DNA of 64,000 bases from Acidimicrobiales bacterium (lineage in GTDB: Bacteria; Actinomycetota; Acidimicrobiia; Acidimicrobiales; DATDAH01): NCBI GenBank assembly GCA_016794585.1, contig JAEUJM010000015.1:62001-126000 (forward strand). Reading direction: 5' to 3'. A program made the position numbers and the translations under genes. Positions 43,239 through 50,617 of this stretch are shown here, piece after piece. Each line of letters starts with the position of its first letter. Position 1 is the stretch's first letter. The notes beneath the pieces are model-generated. The model saw nothing but the letters and a program-made list of their open reading frames with translations. It did no database searches and was not told the DNA's origin.

Positions 43239-44486
43239 TCAGGTCGCGGGGGTGGCCCCATCGAGGGCGTCGAGCGCCGCCACGGCGGCGTCGAGCATCC
43301 GGGCGGAGCAGCCCGCCATCTCGACCGGGGGGACGGCCTCGTTGACGATCACCTCGGCGATGGCGCGGAAGGCGTCGGCGGCGGGGCCGTCGCCGAGGGC
43401 GATGGGGGCGCCGGTGTCGCCGCCGAGCGAGACCGACGGCTCGAGGGGCACCTGGCCGAGCAGGGGGACACCGGCATCGGCGGCCAGGGTGGCACCGCCA
43501 CCGGCCCCGAAGAGCGGGTACGACTCGCCGTGGTCGCAGACGAACGCGCTCATGTTCTCGATGACGCCGACCACCCGCACGTGGCTCTTGCGGGCCATGT
43601 TGGCGGCGCGGATGGCCACCTTCTGGGCGCCGACCGCCGGGGTGGTGACGATGACCATCTCGGCCCGGGGCAGCATGCGGGCGAGGCCCATGGCCACGTC
43701 ACCGGTGCCCGGCGGCATGTCGATCAGCAGGTAGTCGAGCTCCCCCCAGCGGACGTCCTCGAGGAAGTGCTGGACCGCCCGGTTGAGCATCAGGCCCCGC
43801 CACATGAGGGCGGACTCCTCGTCGTCGACGAGGAAGCCCATGGACACGACCTTGAGCACCCCGTCGCCCATGGGCAGGGTGTGGGGGACGATCTTCTTGG
43901 CGGCCGGCTCGTCGCCGGTGCCGTCGGCCGACCCCTCTCCGACCGCCGGCCCGGCCTCGCCCATGAGGCGGCCTTCGATGCCCAGCATGCGCGGCACCGA
44001 GAAGCCCCAGATGTCGGCGTCGAGGACGCCGACGGTGAAGCCTCGGTGGGCGAGCGCGGCGGCCAGGTTCACCGTGACCGACGACTTGCCCACGCCACCC
44101 TTGCCGGAGGCGATGGTGATGACCTTGGCCGTGGCGGGGATCTCGGTCTCGGGGGCCCGCTCGGCGGCGTTGAGGCGGGCCTTGCCCATCGTGGCCGCCT
44201 TCTCCTCCGCGGAGAGCTCGGTCCAGTCGATCTTCACCGAGGTCACGCCCGGCAGCGACGCCACCCGGGACTTGGCGTCCTTCTGGATCTGCGCCCGCAG
44301 CGGGCAGCCCGCCGTGGTCAGCGCGATGGTGAGGGTGACGGTGCCGTCGTCGGCCACGACGGCCCCCTTGGCCATCCCCAGGTCGACGATGTCGCTGCCG
44401 AGCTCGGGATCGATGACCCCGCGCAGCAACGCCATCACCTCCTCGGTGGAGGGCCGCTCGGGCGCCGTCGTCGCAGGATTCGCCAT
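43239..44486 (-). CDS. mrp: Mrp/ApbC-type iron-sulfur carrier ATPase
   Basis: 415 residues from the ATG at 44486. An N-terminal MIP18/DUF59 domain (VMALLRGVIDPELGSDIVDL, TTAGCPLRAQI) is fused to the P-loop carrier: SGKGGVGKSSVTVNLAAALA, VLDADIWGFSVPRML, LLIDMPPGTGDVAMGLARML. The usual CxxC reads FVCDHGESYPLFG, with the second Cys replaced, a variant known in actinobacterial Mrp. Residues about 225-245 are a polar insert. It carries Fe-S clusters to apoproteins. A SufR-like regulator diverges from it 43 bases away and erpA follows that gene, so the block is dedicated to Fe-S metabolism. Confidence 0.93.
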   Translation of the reverse strand: MANPATTAPERPSTEEVMALLRGVIDPELGSDIVDLGMAKGAVVADDGTVTLTIALTTAGCPLRAQIQKDAKSRVASLPGVTSVKIDWTELSAEEKAATMGKARLNAAERAPETEIPATAKVITIASGKGGVGKSSVTVNLAAALAHRGFTVGVLDADIWGFSVPRMLGIEGRLMGEAGPAVGEGSADGTGDEPAAKKIVPHTLPMGDGVLKVVSMGFLVDDEESALMWRGLMLNRAVQHFLEDVRWGELDYLLIDMPPGTGDVAMGLARMLPRAEMVIVTTPAVGAQKVAIRAANMARKSHVRVVGVIENMSAFVCDHGESYPLFGAGGGATLAADAGVPLLGQVPLEPSVSLGGDTGAPIALGDGPAADAFRAIAEVIVNEAVPPVEMAGCSARMLDAAVAALDALDGATPAT

Positions 44487-44496
44487 GACGCCGGTG

Positions 44497-44523
44497 ATTT
44501 TACCGGGATTGTCCGTGTAATCT
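44497..44523. promoter_or_regulatory. Overlapping divergent promoters of mrp and the SufR-like gene
   Basis: Plus strand: TAATCT (44518-44523) six bases before the GTG at 44530. Minus strand: TAAAAT (44497-44502) ten bases before the mrp ATG at 44486. Both start regions share only 43 bases, so a regulator bound between them would control both. Confidence 0.45.
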
Positions 44524-44529
44524 CTGCTC

Positions 44530-45240
44530 GTGGCCAACGACGCTCGGCTCGACGTGTTGAAGGCGCTGGGGGACAACACCCGGTACGCCATCTACCTCGA
44601 GCTCGCGCGCTCGCCGGCGCCCCGGTCCACCGCCGAGATCGCCGAGACGCTGGGCCTGCACGTCAACACCGTGCGCCCGCACCTCGACCGCATGCGCGAC
44701 GTCGGCCTGCTCGACCTGCGCATCGGCAACACCGGTGGCGTCGGGCGTCCCCAGCACCTCTACTCCCTCGCCGTCGACGCCCCGTCGCTGGGCCTCGAAC
44801 CGCCGGCGTTCCCGCGCCTCGCAGCCATGCTCCTGAAGATGGCCGACGCCGCCGGCCTCGAGGGCGCCGATGCCGCCGAGGCCGGGCGCGAGCAGGGCCG
44901 CCTCGACGCCGAGTCCTTCCCCGACGGCACCCCGTGCCTCGAGGCCCTGATGGGCCAGCTCGCCGAGATGGGCTTCGACCCCGAGGTCGAGGGCGACGCC
45001 GCCGGCGTCACCGTCGGGTTCACCCACTGCCCGTTCCGCGACCTCGCCGAGGCCAACCCCGATCTCGTCTGCGGCCTGCACCGCGGCATGGTCGAGGGAC
45101 TCGTCGACACCCTCGGCGACGACGAGGTTGCCGAATTCCACAGCCTGGTCCACCGTTCGCCCTGCCAGGTCGAGCTGGTGGGCGTGTCACCCCGCAGCCC
45201 CGTAGCCAACGAACCCCTCACCGATAGGATGGATCCATGA
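44530..45240 (+). CDS. SufR-like iron-sulfur HTH transcriptional regulator
   Basis: 236 residues from a GTG. N-terminal winged helix: LDVLKALGDNTRYAIYLEL and AEIAETLGLHVNTVRPHLDR, then a wing with GVGRPQHLYSL. The C-terminal domain carries FTHCPFRDLAEANPDLVCGL and a later HRSPCQVELV, three cysteines in the arrangement seen in SufR-type repressors, which bind a [4Fe-4S] cluster and regulate suf/isc genes. It lies between mrp and erpA and its stop overlaps the erpA ATG, so it is probably the autoregulated switch for local Fe-S carrier genes. Confidence 0.85.
   Translation: MANDARLDVLKALGDNTRYAIYLELARSPAPRSTAEIAETLGLHVNTVRPHLDRMRDVGLLDLRIGNTGGVGRPQHLYSLAVDAPSLGLEPPAFPRLAAMLLKMADAAGLEGADAAEAGREQGRLDAESFPDGTPCLEALMGQLAEMGFDPEVEGDAAGVTVGFTHCPFRDLAEANPDLVCGLHRGMVEGLVDTLGDDEVAEFHSLVHRSPCQVELVGVSPRSPVANEPLTDRMDP
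45225..45230 (+). promoter_or_regulatory. -10-like TAGGAT of erpA
   Basis: TAGGAT six bases before the erpA ATG at 45237, inside the 3' end of the regulator gene; erpA may thus have its own leaderless transcript. GGAT next to it could alternatively act as a weak ribosome site. Confidence 0.35.
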
Positions 45241-45611
45241 GCCTCACCGAAGACGTCACCAAGGGCGATTCCCCGGTCCTCGACACCAGCGTGATGGTCG
45301 TGACCGACACCGCCGCCTCCAAGGTGAAGGAGCTCATCGCCGCCGAAGGCGACGAGTCCCTCGCCCTGCGGGTCGCGGTCCGCCCGGGCGGGTGCTCGGG
45401 CTTCAGCTACGAGATGTTCTTCGACTCCGACATCGCCGGCGACGACATCGTCGACGAGGGCAGCGGCGTCAAGGTCATCGTCGACCCGTCGAGCGCCCAG
45501 CTGCTCCGCGGCGCCAAGCTCGACTACAAGGACGGCCTGCAGGACGCAGGCTTCTCGATCGACAACCCCAACGCGCAGCGCAGCTGCGGTTGCGGGCAGT
45601 CGTTCAGCTGA
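45237..45611 (+). CDS. erpA: A-type iron-sulfur carrier (ErpA/IscA/SufA family)
   Basis: 124 residues. The three cluster-binding cysteines are in RPGGCSGFSYEMFF and in the C-terminal SCGCGQSF. It takes nascent Fe-S clusters from the SUF scaffold and hands them to targets. The N-terminal 20 residues are an extension with no match to the family core. It overlaps the SufR-like gene by 4 bases (ATGA). A strong hairpin terminator follows. Confidence 0.94.
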   Translation: MSLTEDVTKGDSPVLDTSVMVVTDTAASKVKELIAAEGDESLALRVAVRPGGCSGFSYEMFFDSDIAGDDIVDEGSGVKVIVDPSSAQLLRGAKLDYKDGLQDAGFSIDNPNAQRSCGCGQSFS

Positions 45612-45653
45612 CGCACCGCTGACGCCGCGCCGCCGGCGCGCCACCGATCGGTC

Positions 45654-45682
45654 GATCCCGCCGGCACCGCCGGCGGGATCGT
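45654..45682. terminator. Strong bidirectional hairpin after erpA
   Basis: A perfect 13-bp stem (CGATCCCGCCGGC with loop ACC) between the converging erpA and lipoprotein genes; GTCGCGTTT follows on the plus strand. Confidence 0.7.
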
Positions 45683-45693
45683 CGCGTTTGGGC

Positions 45694-46617
45694 TCAGGTG
45701 AGGGCGGCGAGCCCCTCGGCCACCTCGGTCTCGTCGAAGATGGTGTCGAGACGCTTGGCGATGGTGCCGTCGGAGTTGGCGAGGAAGAGCACCGGCTCGT
45801 AGCTGAGACGGTAGGCGTCGATGATGGGCGCCAGCTCGGCCTCGGCGATGTTCTCCACGGCCTCGGGGTTCTTGTACACCTCGGCGTGCACCATGCGGAC
45901 GTCGGGGAAGGCGCCCTCCTGGCTGAGCAGGACATCGAGCACGGGCCCGCAGATCGCGGTCTGGCAGTACGCGGGCGTGGCGATCATCAGCGCCACGGGA
46001 ACCCCCTCGGCGAGCACCTCGGTGAGGGTGGCGCCGTGCAGGTCGCAGTCGGGGTCGCGGGTGCAGATCGGGTCCACGCCACGGGCGTCGGCCGTGGTCG
46101 GGGTCTCCACCGCGATCAGCGGCTGGCCCGGCTGCGGGACCGGCACGGCGTCCGGCTCGGACACCCGGAAGACCCGCGGGTCGAGCTCGGACCCGTCCAC
46201 CGTGGTGGTGACCTGGAAGTCACCGGCGGTGGGGAACTCGAAGAGCAGCGGGAAGTAGGCGGTGGGGATGCCCTGATCGTGGCGCTCGACGGTGACCGGC
46301 GCGCCCACCGCGGTGCCGTCCGCGGTCTGCACCACGAACTCGAGCGAAGCCGGTGGGTCGTCGACGGGTGCGCCGGTCGAGTCGGCGAGGGTGAAGGGGA
46401 GGCGCTGCTCGCTGCCCGTGACCAGGAGGCCCTCCGGCGGGAAGACGGCCGACAGGAAGAAGCCGGGCGTCGTGGCGTCGGCACCGTCGGCGTCGGAGGT
46501 CTCGTCACCGTCGTTGCCGCTCCCGCCCCCGCAGGCGGCGAGCACCACGAGGCCGGCGGCGCCGGCTGCCCCGGCGAGCAGGGTGCGGCGGGTGATCGTG
46601 GGGGAGGGGTCGACCAT
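45694..46617 (-). CDS. Thioredoxin-like Tat/lipoprotein
   Basis: 307 residues. The N-terminus combines a twin-arginine motif (TRRTLLAGAAGAAG) with a lipobox VVLAAC, so it is probably exported by Tat and lipid-anchored. Residues about 45-165 form a beta-sandwich-like region (SEQRLPFTLADSTGAPVDD, FQVTTTVDGSELDPR). The C-terminal part looks thioredoxin-like: VPVALMIATPAYCQTAICGPV has two Cys spaced CxxxxC where SCO-like or thioredoxin proteins have CxxxC/CxxC, followed by VRMVHAEVYKN and EPVLFLANSDGTI. Its role may be redox or metal handling outside the membrane. TAGATT lies six bases before the ATG. Confidence 0.78.
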   Translation of the reverse strand: MVDPSPTITRRTLLAGAAGAAGLVVLAACGGGSGNDGDETSDADGADATTPGFFLSAVFPPEGLLVTGSEQRLPFTLADSTGAPVDDPPASLEFVVQTADGTAVGAPVTVERHDQGIPTAYFPLLFEFPTAGDFQVTTTVDGSELDPRVFRVSEPDAVPVPQPGQPLIAVETPTTADARGVDPICTRDPDCDLHGATLTEVLAEGVPVALMIATPAYCQTAICGPVLDVLLSQEGAFPDVRMVHAEVYKNPEAVENIAEAELAPIIDAYRLSYEPVLFLANSDGTIAKRLDTIFDETEVAEGLAALT

Positions 46618-46623
46618 CCCCCG

Positions 46624-46633
46624 AATCTAACGT
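46624..46633. promoter_or_regulatory. Interlocked divergent leaderless promoters
   Basis: Minus strand TAGATT (46624-46629) lies six bases before the lipoprotein ATG at 46617; plus strand TAACGT (46628-46633) lies seven bases before the GTG at 46641. The two hexamers overlap by two bases, so the polymerases would compete for this site. Confidence 0.5.
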
Positions 46634-46640
46634 GGGGTCG

Positions 46641-48191
46641 GTGACCCTCTCCTTCAGCGTCGACGGCCGCGAGGTGTCCGTCGCGGACGACGGCGCCTCC
46701 CTCCTCGAGGTCCTGCGCGACCGCCTCGGCCTGCGGTCGGCGAAGGACGGCTGCAGCCCCCAGGGCCAGTGCGGGTGCTGCACCGTCCTGGTGGACGGAG
46801 CGCCCCGGGTGTCCTGCGTGACCCCGGCGCGACGGGTGGCCGGCCGCTCGGTCACCACCCTCGAGGGCCTCGGTGCCGCCGAGCGCGACGACTGGGCCGA
46901 GCGCTTCTGCGCCACGGGAGCCAGCCAATGCGGGTTCTGCACGCCGGGGATCATCGTGCGCTTGTCCGGCCTGCGGGCCAAGGGCGTCGCCCCCGACGAC
47001 GAGGCGGCGGTGGAGCGGGCGCTCGCCGCCCACCTCTGCCGGTGCACCGGGTGGCGCACCATCGTCGAGGCCTACGGCGCCACCGCAGATGAGGTGAGCG
47101 CGGCGGGCGCGGGCCGTGACCTCGACGCCGCCTCGCGCCGTGCGGCGCTCGAAGGCGGGGTGCCGCAGCAGGTCGCCCCTGCGGTTGCGCTCGGTCGGGC
47201 CGGCTTCGCCGACGACACCGCGCCGGCGGACGCCCTCGTGGCGGTGCGGGCCGCGGACGGGGAGTGGGTCGTCGGGGAGACCCTGAGCGAGGCCCGGGAG
47301 CGCTCGGGCAAGCGCCAGGGCCGGCGCACGACCGCGGCGCTGGGCCACCCCGTCGACGTCCCGGAGGGGGAGTGGGCGGCGACCCTGCGCACCACCTGGG
47401 TCGAGCCCGCCTATCTCGAGCCCGACGCCTCCTGGTGCGCGCCGGGCGGTGCGCCCACGTCCCCGCTCGCCAACGGGGGCGCGTTCGGGGGCAAGTCGGC
47501 GTCGGAGGTGGGGGCCGTGGCGCGTCGCCTCGCCGACGAGCACGGCCGCCCTGTCCGGGTGCTGCTCTCCCGTGAGGACACGGTCCGGCTCGGGCCGAAG
47601 CGCCCGCCGGTCGCCGGCGGCGCCGACGCCTCGGGCCATGGCGTGTTGCGGGTGGCCCGCACCCCAGGCATCGCCGACGCGGTCGCTGCCGTGGCCCCTG
47701 GCCTCACCGTCGAGCAGGTCGCCATCGTCGGGCCGCACACATCGGCCGCGTTGCGCGCCGCCGGCTGGGCCGAGGCCGCCGTGCTCGTCGGTGCGGCGAC
47801 GGGGGTCGCCGAGGTGCGCAGTCCCGGCGGGGCCACCGCAGAAGCAGAGATCAACCCCGACGGGCTCCGGGTGCGGGTGGCCTGCGGCGACCCCCTCGAC
47901 GAGGTCGTCCTGCGCTCGTACTGCATCGGTGCCGCGCACATGGCGCTCGGGTGGGTCACGTCCGAGGGGCTCGTCGTGGACGACGACGGCGAGGTGCACG
48001 ACCTCACCATCCGCTCGTTCGGCGTCCTCCGCGCCGCGGACACGCCGCACGTCGAGGTGGAGCTCGACGGCGGCACCGGCGCACCGGTCAACGGCTCCGA
48101 CGCCGTCTTCGCCGCCGTCGCACTCGCCGTCTGGCGCCACCAGGGCCTGCCGCCCGCTTGGCCGACGGGCGTGGCGCTCTCTGCGTCGTGA
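46641..48191 (+). CDS. 2Fe-2S protein fused to a shortened molybdopterin-binding-like domain
   Basis: 516 residues from GTG 46641 (a GTG at 46632 adds three). Residues 1-150 are a CoxS-type subunit with both clusters: DGCSPQGQCGCCTVLVDG and QCGFCTPGIIVRL..., HLCRCTGWRT. The remaining about 365 residues resemble pieces of the xanthine-dehydrogenase-family large subunit: GGAFGGKSASE (cofactor loop), RPVRVLLSREDTVRLGPKRPP, EINPDGLRVRVACGDPLDE and NGSDAVFAAVALAV. Normal large subunits are twice as long, and the usual active-site Glu region (GVGE) reads NGSD. Fusion and truncation are seen; function is unknown. Confidence 0.8.
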   Translation: MTLSFSVDGREVSVADDGASLLEVLRDRLGLRSAKDGCSPQGQCGCCTVLVDGAPRVSCVTPARRVAGRSVTTLEGLGAAERDDWAERFCATGASQCGFCTPGIIVRLSGLRAKGVAPDDEAAVERALAAHLCRCTGWRTIVEAYGATADEVSAAGAGRDLDAASRRAALEGGVPQQVAPAVALGRAGFADDTAPADALVAVRAADGEWVVGETLSEARERSGKRQGRRTTAALGHPVDVPEGEWAATLRTTWVEPAYLEPDASWCAPGGAPTSPLANGGAFGGKSASEVGAVARRLADEHGRPVRVLLSREDTVRLGPKRPPVAGGADASGHGVLRVARTPGIADAVAAVAPGLTVEQVAIVGPHTSAALRAAGWAEAAVLVGAATGVAEVRSPGGATAEAEINPDGLRVRVACGDPLDEVVLRSYCIGAAHMALGWVTSEGLVVDDDGEVHDLTIRSFGVLRAADTPHVEVELDGGTGAPVNGSDAVFAAVALAVWRHQGLPPAWPTGVALSAS

Positions 48192-48226
48192 GGTGACGGC
48201 GCGCAGCGGCGTCGCGGCGAAGGGGA

Positions 48227-48260
48227 ACCGGATGGCGAAGGCGCTCAGACGAAGGAGAGG
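48227..48260 (-). repeat. Dispersed REP-like element, copy 3
   Basis: On the minus strand CTTCGCCATCCGGTTCC matches copy 2 closely while the left half (CCTCTCCTTCGTCTGAGCG) has diverged and the palindrome is imperfect. It lies 35 bases behind the 2Fe-2S fusion gene's stop and before ridA. Confidence 0.65.
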
Positions 48261-48273
48261 CCGGCGTGACACG

Positions 48274-48279
48274 TAGCCT
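48274..48279 (+). promoter_or_regulatory. -10-like TAGCCT of ridA
   Basis: TAGCCT seven bases before the ATG at 48287, which favours that start over the GTG at 48266. Confidence 0.45.
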
Positions 48280-48286
48280 TGCGTCC

Positions 48287-48655
48287 ATGAGTACCCCCGT
48301 CGGCCCGTACACCCCCATCGTCCGGGCGGGGGACTGGCTCATCAGCTCCGGTCAGATCGGCCTGAAGGACGGCGCCATCGTCACGGGTGGCGTCGACGGC
48401 GAGCTGCGCCAGGCCATCGCCAACCTCGAAGGCCTCCTGGTGGCCGAGGGCGCCACCCTGTCCGATGTCGTGAAGACCACGGTGTTCCTACGCCACATGT
48501 CCGACTACCTGCCGATGAACGACGCCTACGTCGAGTGCTTCGGCGACCATCGGCCGGCCCGTTCGGCGGTGGGCGTGGCCGAGCTACCGCTCGGCGCGCT
48601 GGTCGAGGTCGAGGCGTGGGCGTTCGTGCCCAGGGGCCAGAGCGCCACGGCCTAG
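48287..48655 (+). CDS. RidA family protein
   Basis: 122 residues. RidA proteins hydrolyse reactive enamine/imine intermediates of amino-acid metabolism. Family landmarks: VGPYTPIVRAGDWLISSGQIGL, QAIANLEGLLVAEGATLSDVVKTTVFL and RPARSAVGVAELPLGALVEVEA with the conserved Arg (in PARSAV) and Glu. The start at 48287 gives the normal N-terminus and is supported by TAGCCT just upstream. It is a single-gene unit. Confidence 0.92.
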   Translation: MSTPVGPYTPIVRAGDWLISSGQIGLKDGAIVTGGVDGELRQAIANLEGLLVAEGATLSDVVKTTVFLRHMSDYLPMNDAYVECFGDHRPARSAVGVAELPLGALVEVEAWAFVPRGQSATA

Positions 48656-48726
48656 CAGTGGCGTCAGCACTGTCGTAACCTGCGGGTGCCGAGTGGATCG
48701 GCGGGGCGGACGACACGGAGGGCGTG

Positions 48727-49944
48727 ATGCGACTCACCCGGATGTTGGTGACCATGCTCGCGGCGGTGGCGCTGTTGGGAGGCCTCGCCGTCCAGCCGGC
48801 GCTCGGCGCCGGCGCACAGGAGGGGCTCCCTGCGGCGCCCACGACGTGGCGCCAGGTGAGCGCCGGCGGCACCCACACCTGTGCGGTGAGCTCGGAGCGG
48901 CGTCTCTACTGCTTCGGCTCGGACGTGGCCGGTCAGCTGGGGGACGGCGGTGACAACGTGGATCAGTCCGTGCCGACCGAGGTGGCGGGCGGTCGGACGG
49001 ATTGGGCGTCGGTGACCACCGGCGATTTCTTCACCTGTGCGCGCACGACCGGCGGCGATCTGTTCTGCTGGGGCTCGGACTTCTTCGGACAGCTCGGCAA
49101 CGACGGCGACAACACCGATGTCGGCGAGCCCGTGGAGGTCGCCGGTGGCGATCGCTTCTGGGCGCAGGTGAGCGCCGGCAACGAGCACGTGTGCGCCCGG
49201 TCGCGGGCCGGTCGGCTGTTCTGCTGGGGCCGTGACGGCAGTGGCCGCCTCGGCGACGACCCGGTCATCGCCGACAAGGACCGTCCGACCGAGGTGGCGG
49301 GCGGCTCGACGTCCTGGCGGACGGTGTCGGCGGGCATGTTCCACACGTGCGCCGTGACCACCACGAACCGGCTCTTCTGCTTCGGCATCGACAGCGGCGG
49401 CCAGCTCGGCAACGGCGCGCCCCTCGCCGACCAGGCCACGCCGGTCGAGGTGGCCAGCAGCACCTCCAACTGGGTCCAGGTCGCCACGGGCGCCTCGCAC
49501 ACCTGCGCCCTCAAGGCCCTCGGGCGGCTGTACTGCTGGGGCTGGGACCGGGACGGCCAACGCGGTGACGGCGCCCCCGCCACCGACGACATCGCGGCGG
49601 CGCCGGTGCGGGTGGCAGAGGGATCGACGCGCTGGGCCGGCGTGACCGTGGCGGGTTGGCACACCTGTGCCCGGACCAACGGCACACCCGGCGGGACCCT
49701 GTCCTGCTGGGGCCTCGACAGCAACGGCGAGCTCGGTGACGGCGAGCCGTTCACCAACCAGCCCGCACCGGTAGCGCTCGCGGCGGGACGGTGGCGTCAG
49801 GTCGACGCCGGCCCCGTCCACACCTGCGGGATCAAGGTGACCGGCCGGCTCCTGTGCTGGGGGGACGGTGGCAACGGCCGCATCGGCAACGACACCGTCG
49901 ATGTCGACTACCCGGCGCCGGTCCGGGTCCTGTCGCCCGTCTGA
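48727..49944 (+). CDS. Secreted RCC1-repeat protein
   Basis: 405 residues from the ATG at 48727 with GGAGGG seven bases ahead. A signal peptide (MLVTMLAAVALLGGLAVQPALG) is followed by seven RCC1-like blades of about 51 residues, each with a GxxHTCA strand and LYC(F/W)G..xxGQLG(D/N) strand pair; the even Cys content suggests disulfides. No other domain is seen. It is a second secreted RCC1 protein besides the one at 10.4-12.6 kb, with a different blade sequence and no carboxypeptidase-like domains. Confidence 0.88.
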   Translation: MRLTRMLVTMLAAVALLGGLAVQPALGAGAQEGLPAAPTTWRQVSAGGTHTCAVSSERRLYCFGSDVAGQLGDGGDNVDQSVPTEVAGGRTDWASVTTGDFFTCARTTGGDLFCWGSDFFGQLGNDGDNTDVGEPVEVAGGDRFWAQVSAGNEHVCARSRAGRLFCWGRDGSGRLGDDPVIADKDRPTEVAGGSTSWRTVSAGMFHTCAVTTTNRLFCFGIDSGGQLGNGAPLADQATPVEVASSTSNWVQVATGASHTCALKALGRLYCWGWDRDGQRGDGAPATDDIAAAPVRVAEGSTRWAGVTVAGWHTCARTNGTPGGTLSCWGLDSNGELGDGEPFTNQPAPVALAAGRWRQVDAGPVHTCGIKVTGRLLCWGDGGNGRIGNDTVDVDYPAPVRVLSPV

Positions 49945-50006
49945 GCCGGAAGGCGCCGCCCGGGCCGGGGATGCTCCTCGGCTCGGGACCGGCGCGGCCC
50001 GCTCGC

Positions 50007-50012
50007 TAGGAT
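50007..50012 (+). promoter_or_regulatory. -10-like TAGGAT of the small membrane protein
   Basis: TAGGAT six bases before the ATG at 50019. Confidence 0.45.
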
Positions 50013-50018
50013 CTCGCC

Positions 50019-50177
50019 ATGGCCGGACCCGTGCTCATCGTGATCGCGCTCGTGCTCGTGCTGCCCGTCTCCGTGTTGCTGAGCGGGGCGGTGCTGGCGG
50101 GTCTGCTCGGGTGGGCGCTCAAGAGCGAGGTCGACGCCGAGCACGAGGGCAGCGAGCTCCTCGAGCTGAACGTCTGA
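50019..50177 (+). CDS. 52-residue single-helix membrane microprotein
   Basis: The frame ATGGCCGGA... gives 52 residues: a hydrophobic helix (VLIVIALVLVLPVSVLLSG, then AVLAGLLGWAL) followed by an acidic tail (KSEVDAEHEGSELLELNV). TAGGAT six bases ahead of the ATG gives it a promoter; codon third positions are almost all G or C, as in the neighbours. Small single-pass proteins of this kind are usually regulators or accessory subunits. No family recognised. Confidence 0.7.
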   Translation: MAGPVLIVIALVLVLPVSVLLSGAVLAGLLGWALKSEVDAEHEGSELLELNV

Positions 50178-50229
50178 ACGACCGGCCGTCGCCGCGGCGT
50201 CGCCCGAGTCGGCGTTTCGCGGACTTTCA

Positions 50230-50332
50230 GAGCACATGGTGCTCGGGGCGGCTACGGTGGTTCGCGCTATACCAATCCAGCAGGGACGTCCCACGCAGTA
50301 GGCCGACCCCGCAACACTGAAAGGGGATCGGT
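50230..50332 (+). promoter_or_regulatory. Long 5' region of the cold-shock gene
   Basis: The 155-base gap before the cold-shock gene contains a hairpin GAGCAC-ATG-GTGCTC (50230-50244), a -10-like TATACC (50268-50273) and the ribosome site AAAGGGGA just before TTG. If transcription starts near 50280 the leader is about 50 bases. Confidence 0.35.
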
Positions 50333-50533
50333 TTGCCAACCGGTACCGTGAAATGGTTCAACGCTGAAAAGGGCTACGGCTTCATCTCCCGCGAGAGCGG
50401 CCCGGATGTCTTCGTGCACTTCTCGGCCATCCAGGGGTCGGGCTACCGCTCCCTCGACGAAGGCCAAGCGGTCGAGTTCGAGGTGACGGCTGGTCCGAAG
50501 GGTGAGCAGGCGCAGGACGTCCGCGCGATCTAG
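50333..50533 (+). CDS. cspA: Cold-shock protein (CspA family)
   Basis: 66 residues from a TTG at 50333, fixed by AAAGGGGA seven bases upstream; no ATG or GTG start keeps the conserved N-terminus. The OB-fold RNA-binding motifs are [15 protein letters not shown] (RNP1) and DVFVHFSAI (RNP2). It binds single-stranded RNA/DNA and melts RNA structure. The TTG start implies modest translation under standard conditions. A strong terminator follows 17 bases after the stop. Confidence 0.96.
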   Translation: MPTGTVKWFNAEKGYGFISRESGPDVFVHFSAIQGSGYRSLDEGQAVEFEVTAGPKGEQAQDVRAI

Positions 50534-50550
50534 CAGTTCCCGCTGTCGTA

Positions 50551-50584
50551 CGAAGGCCCTCCGGTCCGCCGGGGGGCCTTCGTC
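50551..50584 (+). terminator. Intrinsic terminator of the cold-shock gene
   Basis: A 14-bp stem starting CGAAGGCCCTCCGG with loop TCCG, one G-T pair, followed by TCGTTTT; one of the few hairpins in the window with a T-run. Confidence 0.8.
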
Positions 50585-50617
50585 GTTTTCGGGATCGGCG
50601 TCGACGGCCGGGGTGGC

